Origin: Psychrobacter sp. NG254
GTDB taxonomy: Bacteria > Pseudomonadota > Gammaproteobacteria > Pseudomonadales > Moraxellaceae
DNA length: 64,000 nt
Assembly: GCF_015277735.1 (NCBI RefSeq)
Contig: NZ_JADHDA010000005.1
Coordinates: forward strand, 248,001 to 312,000
Direction: 5' to 3'
How positions within the stretch are numbered: position 1 is the first letter of the stretch; the number at the start of each line of letters is the position of its first letter. Shown here one piece after another: positions 46,726-57,126 of the stretch. A program made the position numbers and the translations under genes. The notes beneath the pieces were generated by a model, which was not told the DNA's origin, did not search any database, and saw nothing but the letters and a program-made list of their open reading frames with translations.

Positions 46726-47742
46726 ATGAGCTTTTTACCAAAGGCCTTAACCGTACCAATCAGGTCAGCACTTAGCCGTTGGTTTGCCTCGCGTGCGCCC
46801 AGAAATGACAGTGCCACTCTCAATCTACGTAACGTCTATATTTTTTTTAGCCGTGAAGGCATGCTGTTTGCAGTGCTATTAGTGATTACCTTTATCGCGG
46901 GCATCAACTATGGCAATAACTTGGTGCTTGGCCTATGTTTTTATTTGGTGAGTGTCTGGCTGATTAGTTTTCATGTGACGTTTGCACACATATCTGGTCT
47001 GCAAGTGCGTCTATTGGATGTCACGATGACAGAGGCAGGCACGCCGCTTTGGGTGACGCTGCAACTGAATAATGAGAGTCGTCAACCACGGCGACAGTTG
47101 CTGGTTGAGTTTGAGCAACCAGCTGCGCACCAGAATAAAGCTGGCACGGATGGACAAAACGCCATACTCGTCACGCGGTTACAAGAAGAGCAAATCATAA
47201 GACTACCTGTCGAGACTTACAATCGTGGTCAACTTGAGCTGCCACGGCTAAAAATAAAAACGGTTTATCCTCTAGGTATCATGCGTGCCTGGTCTTACAT
47301 TTATTTTGCGCGAAAGGCGTGGGTGTATCCCAAGCCTGACACATTTGATTGGCAAGCGCAGTATTCAGTGGCAAGCGTGGAGGATTTACCGATAGGCGGC
47401 CAATATCGCCAAGGTCAAGATGATTTTGAGCGGCTAGATAACTATGTTGAGGGTGAGTCATTGGCACGGGTTTCTTGGGGTCATGTGGCACGAGGACAAG
47501 GGATGCTGACCAAGCACTTTGCCGATCCTGTCGGTCATGAGCAAACGCTCGACTATGCAGATATGCCAGCTGGTCATCATGAGCAGAAGCTTGCGCAGTT
47601 GGCTCATGGCGCATTGACGCTGGGTCAACTTGGGGTACCGTTTCAAATGCGCTTGCCTAGTGATCACCCTGCTACCCCCATCATAGGTGAGGGTGATACC
47701 TTTGCGCAAGCGTGCTTGCTAAGGCTGGCAAAAGCCCCATGA
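46726..47742 (+). CDS. DUF58 domain protein
   Basis: A 338-residue protein with two N-terminal membrane helices (LFAVLLVITFIAGINYGNNLVLGLCFYLVSVW). A DUF58 region follows with the typical DFERLDNYVEGESLARVSW and HVARGQGMLTKHF. It is the usual middle partner of MoxR and TgpA. The stop overlaps the start of the next gene as ATGA, so the two are translationally coupled. The function is known only by association. Confidence 0.9.
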   Translation: MSFLPKALTVPIRSALSRWFASRAPRNDSATLNLRNVYIFFSREGMLFAVLLVITFIAGINYGNNLVLGLCFYLVSVWLISFHVTFAHISGLQVRLLDVTMTEAGTPLWVTLQLNNESRQPRRQLLVEFEQPAAHQNKAGTDGQNAILVTRLQEEQIIRLPVETYNRGQLELPRLKIKTVYPLGIMRAWSYIYFARKAWVYPKPDTFDWQAQYSVASVEDLPIGGQYRQGQDDFERLDNYVEGESLARVSWGHVARGQGMLTKHFADPVGHEQTLDYADMPAGHHEQKLAQLAHGALTLGQLGVPFQMRLPSDHPATPIIGEGDTFAQACLLRLAKAP

Positions 47743-49967
47743 CTGAATTCAAACACTCCTCTACAATCGATGCGAAAAAAACGGCTGGCTTTGAGCAGTT
47801 GGCTTTAGGTCAAAAAGTGACGGTTCGCACTGAGCGTAATACGTCTAAGTGGTATCGTAAGCTCTTGGCATTGCCAGCGTACTATTGGGTCATGATGGCT
47901 CAGGTAGTCGTCGTGTTGCCGCATGCTGCGCATCTACCACTGTGGCTGATGGGCTTTGCTGTGGTTAGCATGATTGCCCAGCTGCCACGCGTTAAGGCGC
48001 GATTCAAAAAACAGTCGCACTTAAAGCGTGTCTATCAAGGCATGCAAATGCTGGGGTTTTTATTTGGTCTGCTCGGTCTGTGGCTGACTTATAACACAGC
48101 GTTTGGGCTAGACATGGGCGTGGCGTTTTTGGTGCTATGTCTGGTGAGTAAGCTTTGGGAGATGTACAAGCGCCGAGATGCTTATGTGGTGCTAAACTTG
48201 TCATTGTTTGTATTGGCCGCACTGTTTTTGATGGATCAAGGCTTAGTTACGACGCTTGAGGTTATCGTAGGTGCGGTAGTGGTACTGCTGGCTTTCATCG
48301 CGCTCAATGATGACAGTAACGCTCGCGGTGATGGGCGTCTGCGTACCTTGGGTGTGCTAGGGGTTGGCGCATTACCGTTATTAGTAGTGCTGTTTTTGTT
48401 CTTCCCGAGACTGCCGCCGTTATGGTCAGTGCAGCTGTCTGGTCAGCAGGCGACTACGGGTGTCTCTGATAGCATGTCTCCTGGTGATTTTGCCAATTTA
48501 GGTCAGTCCACTGAGCTTGCTTTTCGAGTGGAGTTTGCCGAGGGTCAGCCGCCGCAGCAAGACCTATATTGGCGCGGCTTGGTATTTAGTGATTTTGATG
48601 GCGTCACATGGCGTCCAAGTCCCAAAAAAAGCCAATGGGTAGCCGGTTCACCAGCACCTGCTTGGGTTCAAAACGCCTTTGCTACCGTTCCTGATGATGT
48701 GAGGTCTGCACCCAATAACTATCGCATGATTCTAGAGCCCACGCAGCAAAACTGGTTGTTTGGACTTGATTATCCTTTTTCGCAGCAGCAAGATATCACG
48801 ACCACATCAGATTTTACGTTATTAAACAATCAGCCTGTCACCCAGCAGTTAAGCTATGAGGTGGCGCAGTTTTCGCCAATGAATATCGACCCTGTTTTGA
48901 CAGAGGCCTCTCGGCGCGAGAATTTGGCCTTGCCAAATGAGGGTAATCCCCGATCACGCGCGCTGGCCAAGCAGCTGTTTGCACAGTCAGGCTCAGACCC
49001 AGTCCGCTACATCGCTGCCATTGAGGACTGGATCAATCAGACAGATTTTCGCTATACGTTGTCACCACCGCGATTGAACAACAACCGTATCGATGAGTTT
49101 TTATTCAACACCAAAGCAGGGTTTTGTGAGCATTACTCATCCAGCTTTACTTTTATGTTGCGGGCAGCGGGAATCCCTGCGCGAGTGGTCGCAGGCTATC
49201 AGGGCGGGGAGCCTAGTCGCAATGGCAATGTATGGGAAGTTCGTCAGATGGACGCGCATGCATGGACTGAGGTGTGGCTTGAGAGTCAAGGCTGGGTACG
49301 TGTGGATCCCACGGCTTTTGTAGCGCCTGAACGGGTAGAGCAAGGCATGAATGCGATGACGCAGAAGCAAGGCTCGGCGATGTTTGGCGATGGCGCAAGT
49401 GCGCAAATCAGCTATCAGCAGTATCAAATGCTACAAACGCTACGTCGCCTCTCTGACCAAGCGAGCTACTATTGGCAAAAAGATGTCGTTGGCTATGATC
49501 AAGACACACAGGCGGACTCGCTACTAAAATGGTTCAATATCCGCTCCATCATGCAGCAAATCATTTGGCTGGCAGCCAGTACGGTCATCGTCATGGCTTT
49601 TCTGATATTCATCATTTGGCAGCGCCGTCGTAAGCATTGGCACCCAGTAGATTTGCCACTTGCCCAGTTATCAAAGCGTATAGGTAAGCGTGATAAGTTA
49701 TTAGCCCGCGATGATAATGAAGGGCAATTGGCATGGCTTGAGCGTTTGGCATCCGCTATTGATAGCCGTCATGAAGATGATACTAATCATACGGCAAGTC
49801 AGTTGACAGACAGTGATGATCCGGTAGCGATTCAGGCAAAGCTGCTTGAAATCAGGCAAGACTACCGTCAGTTACGTTATGGACGCTTGAGTACGTTTAA
49901 TCATAATCACTTAGAATATAAAGCGCGGCTACATCAACTCAAAAAGAATGTGCGCGAATTATTGTGA
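47739..49967 (+). CDS. TgpA-type transglutaminase (DUF3488/DUF4129)
   Basis: About 742 residues. Six or more helices in the first 200 residues form the DUF3488 part. The periplasmic transglutaminase-like domain follows, with the catalytic Cys near 463 in AGFCEHYSSSFTFMLRA, His in DAHAWTEVWL and Asp in VRVDPTAFV. A single helix (residues about 605-625) and the cytoplasmic DUF4129 tail end the protein. The Pseudomonas TgpA is essential and acts in the periplasm. ATG 47739 overlaps the upstream stop by four bases and is preferred to 47712. Confidence 0.93.
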   Translation: MTEFKHSSTIDAKKTAGFEQLALGQKVTVRTERNTSKWYRKLLALPAYYWVMMAQVVVVLPHAAHLPLWLMGFAVVSMIAQLPRVKARFKKQSHLKRVYQGMQMLGFLFGLLGLWLTYNTAFGLDMGVAFLVLCLVSKLWEMYKRRDAYVVLNLSLFVLAALFLMDQGLVTTLEVIVGAVVVLLAFIALNDDSNARGDGRLRTLGVLGVGALPLLVVLFLFFPRLPPLWSVQLSGQQATTGVSDSMSPGDFANLGQSTELAFRVEFAEGQPPQQDLYWRGLVFSDFDGVTWRPSPKKSQWVAGSPAPAWVQNAFATVPDDVRSAPNNYRMILEPTQQNWLFGLDYPFSQQQDITTTSDFTLLNNQPVTQQLSYEVAQFSPMNIDPVLTEASRRENLALPNEGNPRSRALAKQLFAQSGSDPVRYIAAIEDWINQTDFRYTLSPPRLNNNRIDEFLFNTKAGFCEHYSSSFTFMLRAAGIPARVVAGYQGGEPSRNGNVWEVRQMDAHAWTEVWLESQGWVRVDPTAFVAPERVEQGMNAMTQKQGSAMFGDGASAQISYQQYQMLQTLRRLSDQASYYWQKDVVGYDQDTQADSLLKWFNIRSIMQQIIWLAASTVIVMAFLIFIIWQRRRKHWHPVDLPLAQLSKRIGKRDKLLARDDNEGQLAWLERLASAIDSRHEDDTNHTASQLTDSDDPVAIQAKLLEIRQDYRQLRYGRLSTFNHNHLEYKARLHQLKKNVRELL

Positions 49968-50074
49968 AGGTTTTCTTCAGATATCATCTTATGAATTGTG
50001 GTTAGGGTGCGTCTGATAACAACCATGAGAGATTGTGTTGAGCGTGGCGGTAAATGAAACTGAGAGGCTAGGAT

Positions 50075-50365
50075 ATGGCGATATACGTAGATTTTGTGCA
50101 GATAAAATTCAAAGGCTATAAATGGTGCCATATGTTGGCGGACAGTTTAGAGGAGCTGCATGATTTTGCAGCACTGATTGAGTTAGATGCGCGCTTATTC
50201 CATCGTGATGCCAGTTATCCTCATTACGATGTGACGGTACAAATGAGAGAGACCGCGCTTGAGTATGGCGCCATACCTGCAGATCGCAAAAAAATCATCG
50301 AATGTGCAAAGAAGCTCAAAGTAGAGCTACATTATCAAATGGCGTTGTCTGATAGTTCTGTATGA
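50075..50365 (+). CDS. DUF4031 family protein
   Basis: A 96-residue protein with the DUF4031 pattern: IYVDFVQIKFKGYKWCHMLADSLEELHDFA followed by PHYDVTVQMRETALEYGA. The family function is unknown. GAGAGG lies seven bases before the ATG, which favours a real gene. A terminator follows, shared with the DUF302 gene on the other strand. Confidence 0.87.
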   Translation: MAIYVDFVQIKFKGYKWCHMLADSLEELHDFAALIELDARLFHRDASYPHYDVTVQMRETALEYGAIPADRKKIIECAKKLKVELHYQMALSDSSV

Positions 50366-50395
50366 AAATTTTATAAATCACGGCTTTAAATATAT

Positions 50396-50432
50396 AAAAA
50401 AGTGGGTGATGCTTTTGCTACCCACTTTTTTA
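50396..50432. terminator. Bidirectional terminator
   Basis: AAAAAAGTGGGT pairs with ACCCACTTTTTT around a 12-base loop between the DUF4031 and DUF302 genes. Confidence 0.92.
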
Positions 50433-50463
50433 TTTGCTCAGATCATACTTTTCTAGTCTGGCA

Positions 50464-50982
50464 TTATTTGGCAACCGCCGCTGTACTGACAGCATTCAGT
50501 GCTTTTGAGATGTTATCAATGACGGTATCGCAGCCTTTTATATGATGACGGGTTTTTAGATACTCAGGATTGTTGTATGAGAGCCATACCTTTTTGTCAG
50601 CATCTTCGCTGATCAGAATTTTTTGTGGTAAATCGATCGCCACGGTTTGTTCACAATTCATCAATGGTGTGCCCGCTTTTGGGTTGCCAAACATAATGAC
50701 TTGCGTTGGACGCAATGACAAATCGACACTTTGTGCATTTTTTTGATGATCGACGCGCGCAAATACTTTCATGCCTTTATTCTCGATCACTGAAACCAGT
50801 TTATCGGCAGTGTCTTGCACAGAATGATTACTTTGCATGGTCACCAAGCCCTTTTCAGCATTGATAGACATCATGGTTTTGGTCATTGAGCCCGTGTTAT
50901 CGGTTTTGGTCAAAAGCGTGTCGATACTGGCACAAGATGACACGGCCAATGCTAGTGCCGCGACAGAGACAAGTTTTATCAT
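50464..50982 (-). CDS. DUF302 domain lipoprotein
   Basis: About 172 residues. A signal ends in VSSCAS, a lipobox. The DUF302 region has the pattern HSVQDTADKLVSVIENKGMKVFARVDHQKNA and later VIMFGNPKAGTPLMNCEQ. Two cysteines (Cys in MNCEQ and KGCD) could form a disulfide. The frame allows an ATG at 50988, but AAAGGA fits the ATG at 50982 by spacing, so that start was chosen. The function is unknown. Confidence 0.88.
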   Translation of the reverse strand: MIKLVSVAALALAVSSCASIDTLLTKTDNTGSMTKTMMSINAEKGLVTMQSNHSVQDTADKLVSVIENKGMKVFARVDHQKNAQSVDLSLRPTQVIMFGNPKAGTPLMNCEQTVAIDLPQKILISEDADKKVWLSYNNPEYLKTRHHIKGCDTVIDNISKALNAVSTAAVAK

Positions 50983-51075
50983 AATCATATCCTTTGATTG
51001 TTTGTGATAGTTGGTAATATCGAATACTCATTGTGCGTAATCAGGCTGGTTATTGCAATATATCTGAATAGATTG

Positions 51076-51996
51076 CTAAACCAAATGCTCAGACAAATAA
51101 TCTACCAAAAGCCGAATCTTCGGTGAGAGATGACGGTTGTGAGGGTAGATGGCCCAGATGCTTTCTTCAGGCTCTCTATAATCATCGAGCAAACTGACCA
51201 GCTCACCTGACGTTAGATACTTTTGCACATAATAATCAGGCAGCTGTACGATGCCTAAGCCTTTGAGAGCGGCGTCGACTAGACTGTAGCCGCTGTTGTA
51301 TTGAATGCTCCCAGAGACGCGCAGGTTTCTTTCGACACTGGCTTTTTGGCCAGTTGCTTTACCACTAGTACTAGTGTTTTCTTTTATTTTACCAACATCT
51401 ATAAAATGCCAATAGTCACGAGTGCCAAGCAAACAGTTGTGTTGACTCAGCTCGCCAAGGTTTTGAGGTGTGCCGTGTATGTCTAGATAAGAGGGTGCCG
51501 CACAAATAAAATTGGTACGCTGACTGAGCTTTTTTGCCATCATCGTCGAGTCGCTCAATTTGCCGATACGAATGGCTAAATCATAGCCACCCTCAATTAA
51601 GTCAATCTTTTGATTACTCAAAAACGCCGTCACTTCGATATCATGATATTGCATCATAAAGTCATTAATCAGCGGCAACAGTTGCTGCTCGCCATAGGTC
51701 ACAGGGGCGGTCAGTTTGATTCGGCCTTGGGGTTTGGATTGTAGATTACTCACCGCTTGTTCAGCTGCATCCAAGCCATCGAGCACACTACGACAATGCT
51801 GATAGAACACGCGGCCCTCCTCAGTCAGTGAGACCTTACGGGTGGTGCGATAGAGCAGTTTGATGTTCAATCGCTTCTCAAGCGCGCTTATCTGGCGACT
51901 GACTTGAGCGGTCGAGATACCAAGCCCCTTTGCCCCTTTGGTGAAGCTCTCAGATTCTGCCACACTGACAAACTCGCTAATCCCTTCCCAGCGCAT
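51076..51996 (-). CDS. LysR family transcriptional regulator
   Basis: About 306 residues. An N-terminal helix-turn-helix (EFVSVAESESFTKGAKGLGISTAQVSRQISALE) is followed by a periplasmic-binding-like effector domain (KPQGRIKLTAPVTYGEQQLLPLI). It is divergent from the formaldehyde dehydrogenase gene across about 290 bases, the usual layout for a LysR activator and its target. The ligand is unknown. The frame reaches 52008, but Met at 51996 begins the canonical N-terminus. Confidence 0.9.
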   Translation of the reverse strand: MRWEGISEFVSVAESESFTKGAKGLGISTAQVSRQISALEKRLNIKLLYRTTRKVSLTEEGRVFYQHCRSVLDGLDAAEQAVSNLQSKPQGRIKLTAPVTYGEQQLLPLINDFMMQYHDIEVTAFLSNQKIDLIEGGYDLAIRIGKLSDSTMMAKKLSQRTNFICAAPSYLDIHGTPQNLGELSQHNCLLGTRDYWHFIDVGKIKENTSTSGKATGQKASVERNLRVSGSIQYNSGYSLVDAALKGLGIVQLPDYYVQKYLTSGELVSLLDDYREPEESIWAIYPHNRHLSPKIRLLVDYLSEHLV

Positions 51997-52200
51997 GATT
52001 ATTACCAATATGTAAAAGATATTTGCAAATATAGCATATTGTTATCAGCTCAGAAATAAATATAATGGTTGGTATCGATTCAAATAAACAACACGCTACG
52101 ATCATTGAAACTTGCCTACGATGACTAAGCAATATAAGCTCAGTTTGTATCGATATGTTTTTGCTACGAGTATGAATACAAACGGACAGACAACGTTCAA

Positions 52201-52229
52201 TTGAAAATGACTGGGCTTTTACTTATAAC
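52201..52229 (+). promoter_or_regulatory. Promoter of the formaldehyde dehydrogenase gene
   Basis: TTGAAA (52201-52206) and TATAAC (52224-52229) are 17 bases apart, 55 bases before the ATG. TTCAATTGAA overlaps the -35 box and may be an operator half. Confidence 0.65.
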
Positions 52230-52254
52230 TAAAGATGTTGTATCAGATTCTTGA

Positions 52255-53409
<1,155 letters not shown>

Positions 53410-53465
53410 GAGATATTGTGCAAGAGAAATGTCTGACGGTAACGTTAAAAATACTTTTTTAAAAT

Positions 53466-53500
53466 AAAAAGGCCGCTTCGATTTCGAAGCGGCCTTTTTT
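53466..53500. terminator. Bidirectional terminator
   Basis: AAAAAGGCCGCTTCG pairs with CGAAGCGGCC followed by T7, around a four-base loop between frmA and the convergent dehalogenase gene. Confidence 0.95.
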
Positions 53501-53538
53501 TAACGTTGTTTTTACACATAGCTTAGTGATTGAAAGTC

Positions 53539-54234
53539 TCAAGCACCTTTTTTGCTAATGATTAGATCCGCCAGCGTTGATAAATCTGATGCGGTCAAAT
53601 CTGGTACTGGCACATTGGGCGCGCTCAAAATCGCATTATACGGTCGCGTGAGAAAAGCCGCGCGACAACCTGCTGCTTGCGCCCCTATAGTATCCCAGAG
53701 ATGACAGGCGACAAGGCATAAGTCTGATGTATCAACGGCTAGTGTATCAGCCACCAGTTGATAGGTTTCAGGCGCTGGCTTGAATTTTTCGACTGTCTCA
53801 ATACTAAAGTGCTGCTCAAAGAATTGACTGAGTCCTGCTTTTTCTAATGGCGTTGGAGACGCACTGCTTGCTGAATTGGTCAGTGTGACCAGTCGAAACC
53901 CTGCATCGCGCAAACGAGTCAGTGCTGGCGCGGCGTCAGGATGAGCAGGCAACGCACTCATTCTTTCTTTGAACTCATTGATATCATGCTCTGTCAAAGT
54001 CACTTGTCTGATATCAGCAACCATTTGCAATGCCCCAACCCCAAGCTCACCAAAAGGTGTATAGAGGCCAGACAGAGTCATAGTTTGCGAGTACAGTACT
54101 AGCTGAGCGAACCATTCTCTTAGCACTCTTTGCTTACCAAAGACGCGCGTAAAGAAAGGCGTGAGTGTATCAATATCGAGCAATGTTTCATTGACATCAA
54201 ACACAATAATCGAAGGAAAACGTTCAGAAGACAT
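53539..54234 (-). CDS. Haloacid dehalogenase type II (HAD superfamily)
   Basis: A 231-residue HAD hydrolase. The nucleophile motif I is VFDVNETLLDID, with the Asp in FDVNET. Motif II is VTLTNSASSAS, motif III is EKFKPAPETYQLVA, and motif IV is VACHLWDTIGAQAAGC. This sequence of motifs matches (S)-2-haloacid dehalogenases. The natural substrate is not shown. It precedes no obvious partner on the minus strand except the DsbA-like gene 44 bases upstream, so the pair may be co-transcribed. Confidence 0.88.
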   Translation of the reverse strand: MSSERFPSIIVFDVNETLLDIDTLTPFFTRVFGKQRVLREWFAQLVLYSQTMTLSGLYTPFGELGVGALQMVADIRQVTLTEHDINEFKERMSALPAHPDAAPALTRLRDAGFRLVTLTNSASSASPTPLEKAGLSQFFEQHFSIETVEKFKPAPETYQLVADTLAVDTSDLCLVACHLWDTIGAQAAGCRAAFLTRPYNAILSAPNVPVPDLTASDLSTLADLIISKKGA

Positions 54235-54278
54235 AAAGTGTCCTTTTATAGAATGACATTTTTATAATGACAAAGGTT

Positions 54279-54932
54279 TTACTCAGTCATATTAGCCAAT
54301 TGCTCTAAAATACTGATGTAATTCTCGACCCCTTGCGCACCGCTGACAAGATGACGCTCATTGAAGATAATCGCTGGTACACTTTGGATGCCTTGCTGTT
54401 GCCAATGCTGCTCTTCTGTTCGTACTTCTTTCGCAAAAAACTGACCTTCCAACACCGCCAATGCTTCACTACGATCAAGCCCAATCTCCGCTGCAATATC
54501 AGCAAGTACGTTGATATCTGAGATATCTCTGTTGTTGGTAAAATGCGCGGCAAACAACGCTTGTTTTAAGTCATGCATACGGCCTTGCTGATCAGCAAAA
54601 TGTAGCAGCTGATGCAAATTAAAGGTGTTGTGCATGCGCGTGTCATCATTAAAATTAAACTCAAAGCCAACCTCAGAGCCCGCTTCAGTCATTCTGATTC
54701 GACTAGCATCTGACTCTTGCTTGGTAGAGCCGTACTTTTCAATGATGTGCTCACGTAAGTTTTGACCCTCGCTTGGCATGTTTGGGTTTAGCTCAAACGG
54801 GTGCCAATGGATAGTGTGAGCCGTGTTGGTTTGCTCAAGTGCTGCTGCCAATTGGCGATAGCCAATGACGCACCAAGGGCATACGACGTCTGAAACGATG
54901 TCTATTCGGAGTGATTTTTCTGATGTGCTCAT
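54279..54932 (-). CDS. DsbA family oxidoreductase (FrnE-like)
   Basis: A 217-residue thioredoxin-fold protein. The active site is CPWC in SDVVCPWCVIGYRQLAAALE. The helical insertion ends with the cis-Pro region VPAIIFNERHLVSGAQG. The family covers FrnE and 2-hydroxychromene-2-carboxylate isomerase-like enzymes. There is no signal peptide, so it should act in the cytoplasm. It is upstream of the dehalogenase gene on the minus strand. Confidence 0.9.
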   Translation of the reverse strand: MSTSEKSLRIDIVSDVVCPWCVIGYRQLAAALEQTNTAHTIHWHPFELNPNMPSEGQNLREHIIEKYGSTKQESDASRIRMTEAGSEVGFEFNFNDDTRMHNTFNLHQLLHFADQQGRMHDLKQALFAAHFTNNRDISDINVLADIAAEIGLDRSEALAVLEGQFFAKEVRTEEQHWQQQGIQSVPAIIFNERHLVSGAQGVENYISILEQLANMTE

Positions 54933-55349
54933 ATTTCCTCGCAGGGATTGTTATTTGTATTTTATTCAAGGCTTTGAATTGCTCATATATCTCATCTAAA
55001 TGTGTTCGCTTAGATAGAGTCGTCGACCAAGAAGCCTCACTAATAATCATGCTTTAAATATCAAGCTTTAATGCACATTCAAAGCATAACCAGGTGAATA
55101 CAATGCGCTCTGAGTGACTCAATTGCTCGCTAGATTGCTATTGTTCATAGCTGCTTTTTTGCGATAAGGCAGTCAAAAATCAACCTCTGATAACAAAACG
55201 TATGAATATTTAACCAATCTGTCATGGCCATGAAATGGGTTTTTATCTACAGTAGCTTTGCCGACATGGGTAGTTGTGACTTATAACCCACGCTAACACC
55301 AAGTATTTAGCAAATAATAAAAACTTAATATTCTATACAGGATGCACAA
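54933..55349. other. Intergenic region before the nitroreductase gene
   Basis: A 417-base divergent gap between the DsbA-like and nitroreductase genes. I see no gene, hairpin or clear operator in it. It should hold both promoters, but no convincing -35/-10 pair was picked. Confidence 0.4.
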
Positions 55350-56006
55350 ATGAAAAATATTACTGAAGCGATGAACTGGCGTTACAGCACCAAAGCATTT
55401 GATACCAATAAGAAAATCTCAGCAGAAGATTTTCAGAGCCTAAAAGATATCTTACGTCTCAGTCCTTCGAGCACCAATATCCAACCTTGGCATTTTGTGA
55501 TTGCTGATGATGAGGCTGGTAAAGCTCGAATCGCAAAAGGCACTGAGGGCATGTATGAATTTAATACGGCAAAAGTAAAAGACGCCTCACATGTCATCGT
55601 ATTTTGTAGTCGTGTCTATGCTGATGGTGAGTTCTTGAATGAAATACTAGACAAAGAGGACACTGATGGCCGTTTTGCGGAACCAAAATTCAAAGAGCAG
55701 ATGCATCAAGTGCGTAAGATGTTTTTGGACATTCGCCGTTATGAGCAGAAAGATGAACCGCACTGGTTGATAGAGCAGCTATATCTTAATATGGGCGCTT
55801 TGCTACTAGGAGCTGCAACCTTGGGTATTGATGCTGTGCCGATGGAAGGGGCGGATTTAAAAGCACTTGATGAAGAGTTTGATTTACGTAGCAAGGGCTA
55901 TACGGCTGTTGCGGTCGTATCGCTTGGCTATCGTAGTGAGGATGACTTTAATGCTGAGCTGCCAAAATCACGCTTTGATGAACAAACAATCATCACGAAA
56001 GCCTAA
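55350..56006 (+). CDS. NAD(P)H nitroreductase, NfsB-like
   Basis: A 218-residue FMN enzyme. The N-terminal MNWRYSTKAFDTNKKISAEDFQSL and LRLSPSSTNIQPWHFVIADD are typical of oxygen-insensitive nitroreductases and dihydropteridine reductases. LGIDAVPMEGAD lies in the C-terminal half. The enzyme reduces quinones or nitro compounds in two-electron steps. It has its own terminator and is monocistronic. Confidence 0.93.
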   Translation: MKNITEAMNWRYSTKAFDTNKKISAEDFQSLKDILRLSPSSTNIQPWHFVIADDEAGKARIAKGTEGMYEFNTAKVKDASHVIVFCSRVYADGEFLNEILDKEDTDGRFAEPKFKEQMHQVRKMFLDIRRYEQKDEPHWLIEQLYLNMGALLLGAATLGIDAVPMEGADLKALDEEFDLRSKGYTAVAVVSLGYRSEDDFNAELPKSRFDEQTIITKA

Positions 56007-56457
56007 TTAAGTAATTGCTAAGAAAATTTTAGTAAGTTCTAATGCATGGTTACTATATTTAAAGCGTTTATAAAAAAGCCCCACAGACATTCGTCTGTGG
56101 GGCTTTTTTACATTAAAAACTTATCTACTGTATTGATGAGGAGACTTAATTTGATAAGTGATTATGTCAAATAATAGTCAAATTATAGAAATGGTCTTGA
56201 AGAATTTATGGGTTAAGTTTGGTGGTTATTAGCTAAAGGCGAGTGGTGAGGCTTACTAATGTAAATGATTATCAATTACCCTACAGCTATTGGTAGCACT
56301 CACTTTCAGAGACTGCCTTGGATTAAAAACTACACTGTAATCACTACAAAGTAAAAACAAAACAACCGTTTTCATCCGTCATAATAAATTTATTGACGCT
56401 GTATTTACGAGGCGTTTTCATCACCCCATTATATTCATCTGCCAGCGAGAAGCCAGC
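56007..56457. other. Intergenic region upstream of the pao-type operon
   Basis: A 451-base gap. The left end holds the nitroreductase terminator. A sequence at 56258-56278 (AATGTAAATGATTATCAATTA) loosely resembles a Fur box, which would make sense for an iron-sulfur enzyme. This is weak. No gene is seen. Confidence 0.4.
56072..56109. terminator. Strong terminator after the nitroreductase gene
   Basis: AAAAAAGCCCCACAGAC pairs with GTCTGTGGGGCTTTTTT around ATTC. Confidence 0.95.
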
Positions 56458-57126
56458 ATGTCTACTTTGACGTTAACAATCAATAAGCAGGATTATCAGC
56501 TCGAGAATCTTGACGCCCGTACGACACTGCTCGACGTCTGTCGTCAGCATTTACAAATCACTGGACCCAAAAAAGGCTGCGACCACGGTCAATGCGGGGC
56601 ATGTACCATGCTCATCAATGGACGACGGGTGAATTCCTGTCTGACACTTGCGGTCATGCATGATGGTGATGACATCACAACTATTGAAGGCATCGGGATG
56701 CCAGACTCATTATCAGCATTACAGCAAGCGTTTAAAGACAATGACGCATTTCAGTGCGGTTATTGCACACCCGGTCAGATCTGCTCAGCGACCGCATTGA
56801 TAGAAGAAGTAAAGCAAAATTGGCCAAGTCATGTGAGCAGAGATCTGCAAAACCCTGATGGTCTCTTGGTACAAGAAATTGCTGAGCGCATGAGCGGTAA
56901 TATATGCCGCTGTTCTGCTTATCCAAACATTGTCAAAGCTATTTCACAAGTGCTTGAAAGTCAGGTTTCAGAATCTAATACTCAATCAACGGACAATTCG
57001 AAACAACGTTCAAGCGTGACAGGAATTTGGTCACCGCCGCCTAGCGAGGCGCAACTCGGCAAACCCCCAGCAAATAATAAGACGGTAAATACTCAAACAG
57101 CAACTGCTACGACAGGAGGCCGCTAA
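56458..57126 (+). CDS. paoA: PaoA-type aldehyde oxidoreductase iron-sulfur subunit
   Basis: A 222-residue [2Fe-2S] subunit of a molybdenum hydroxylase. The ferredoxin cluster is GCDHGQCGACTMLINGRRVNSC. The second cluster is CGYCTPGQIC with NICRCSAYPN. The Escherichia coli PaoA carries a Tat signal, but here the protein begins directly at the ferredoxin fold and upstream codons contain stops, so the enzyme should be cytoplasmic. The last 50 residues are a polar, Pro/Ser/Thr-rich tail absent in PaoA. The next gene overlaps the stop by one base. Confidence 0.92.
   Translation: MSTLTLTINKQDYQLENLDARTTLLDVCRQHLQITGPKKGCDHGQCGACTMLINGRRVNSCLTLAVMHDGDDITTIEGIGMPDSLSALQQAFKDNDAFQCGYCTPGQICSATALIEEVKQNWPSHVSRDLQNPDGLLVQEIAERMSGNICRCSAYPNIVKAISQVLESQVSESNTQSTDNSKQRSSVTGIWSPPPSEAQLGKPPANNKTVNTQTATATTGGR

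Noticed and set aside
47004-48222. Minus-strand open frames in the DUF58-TgpA region (47279-47614, 47458-47709, 48004-48222)
   Set aside because: They are antisense shadows of strong coding genes with unlike-protein translations.
56258-56278. Fur box upstream of the pao-type operon
   Set aside because: Only a partial match to GATAAT-type half sites, so it is mentioned in the intergenic entry but not listed as a site.
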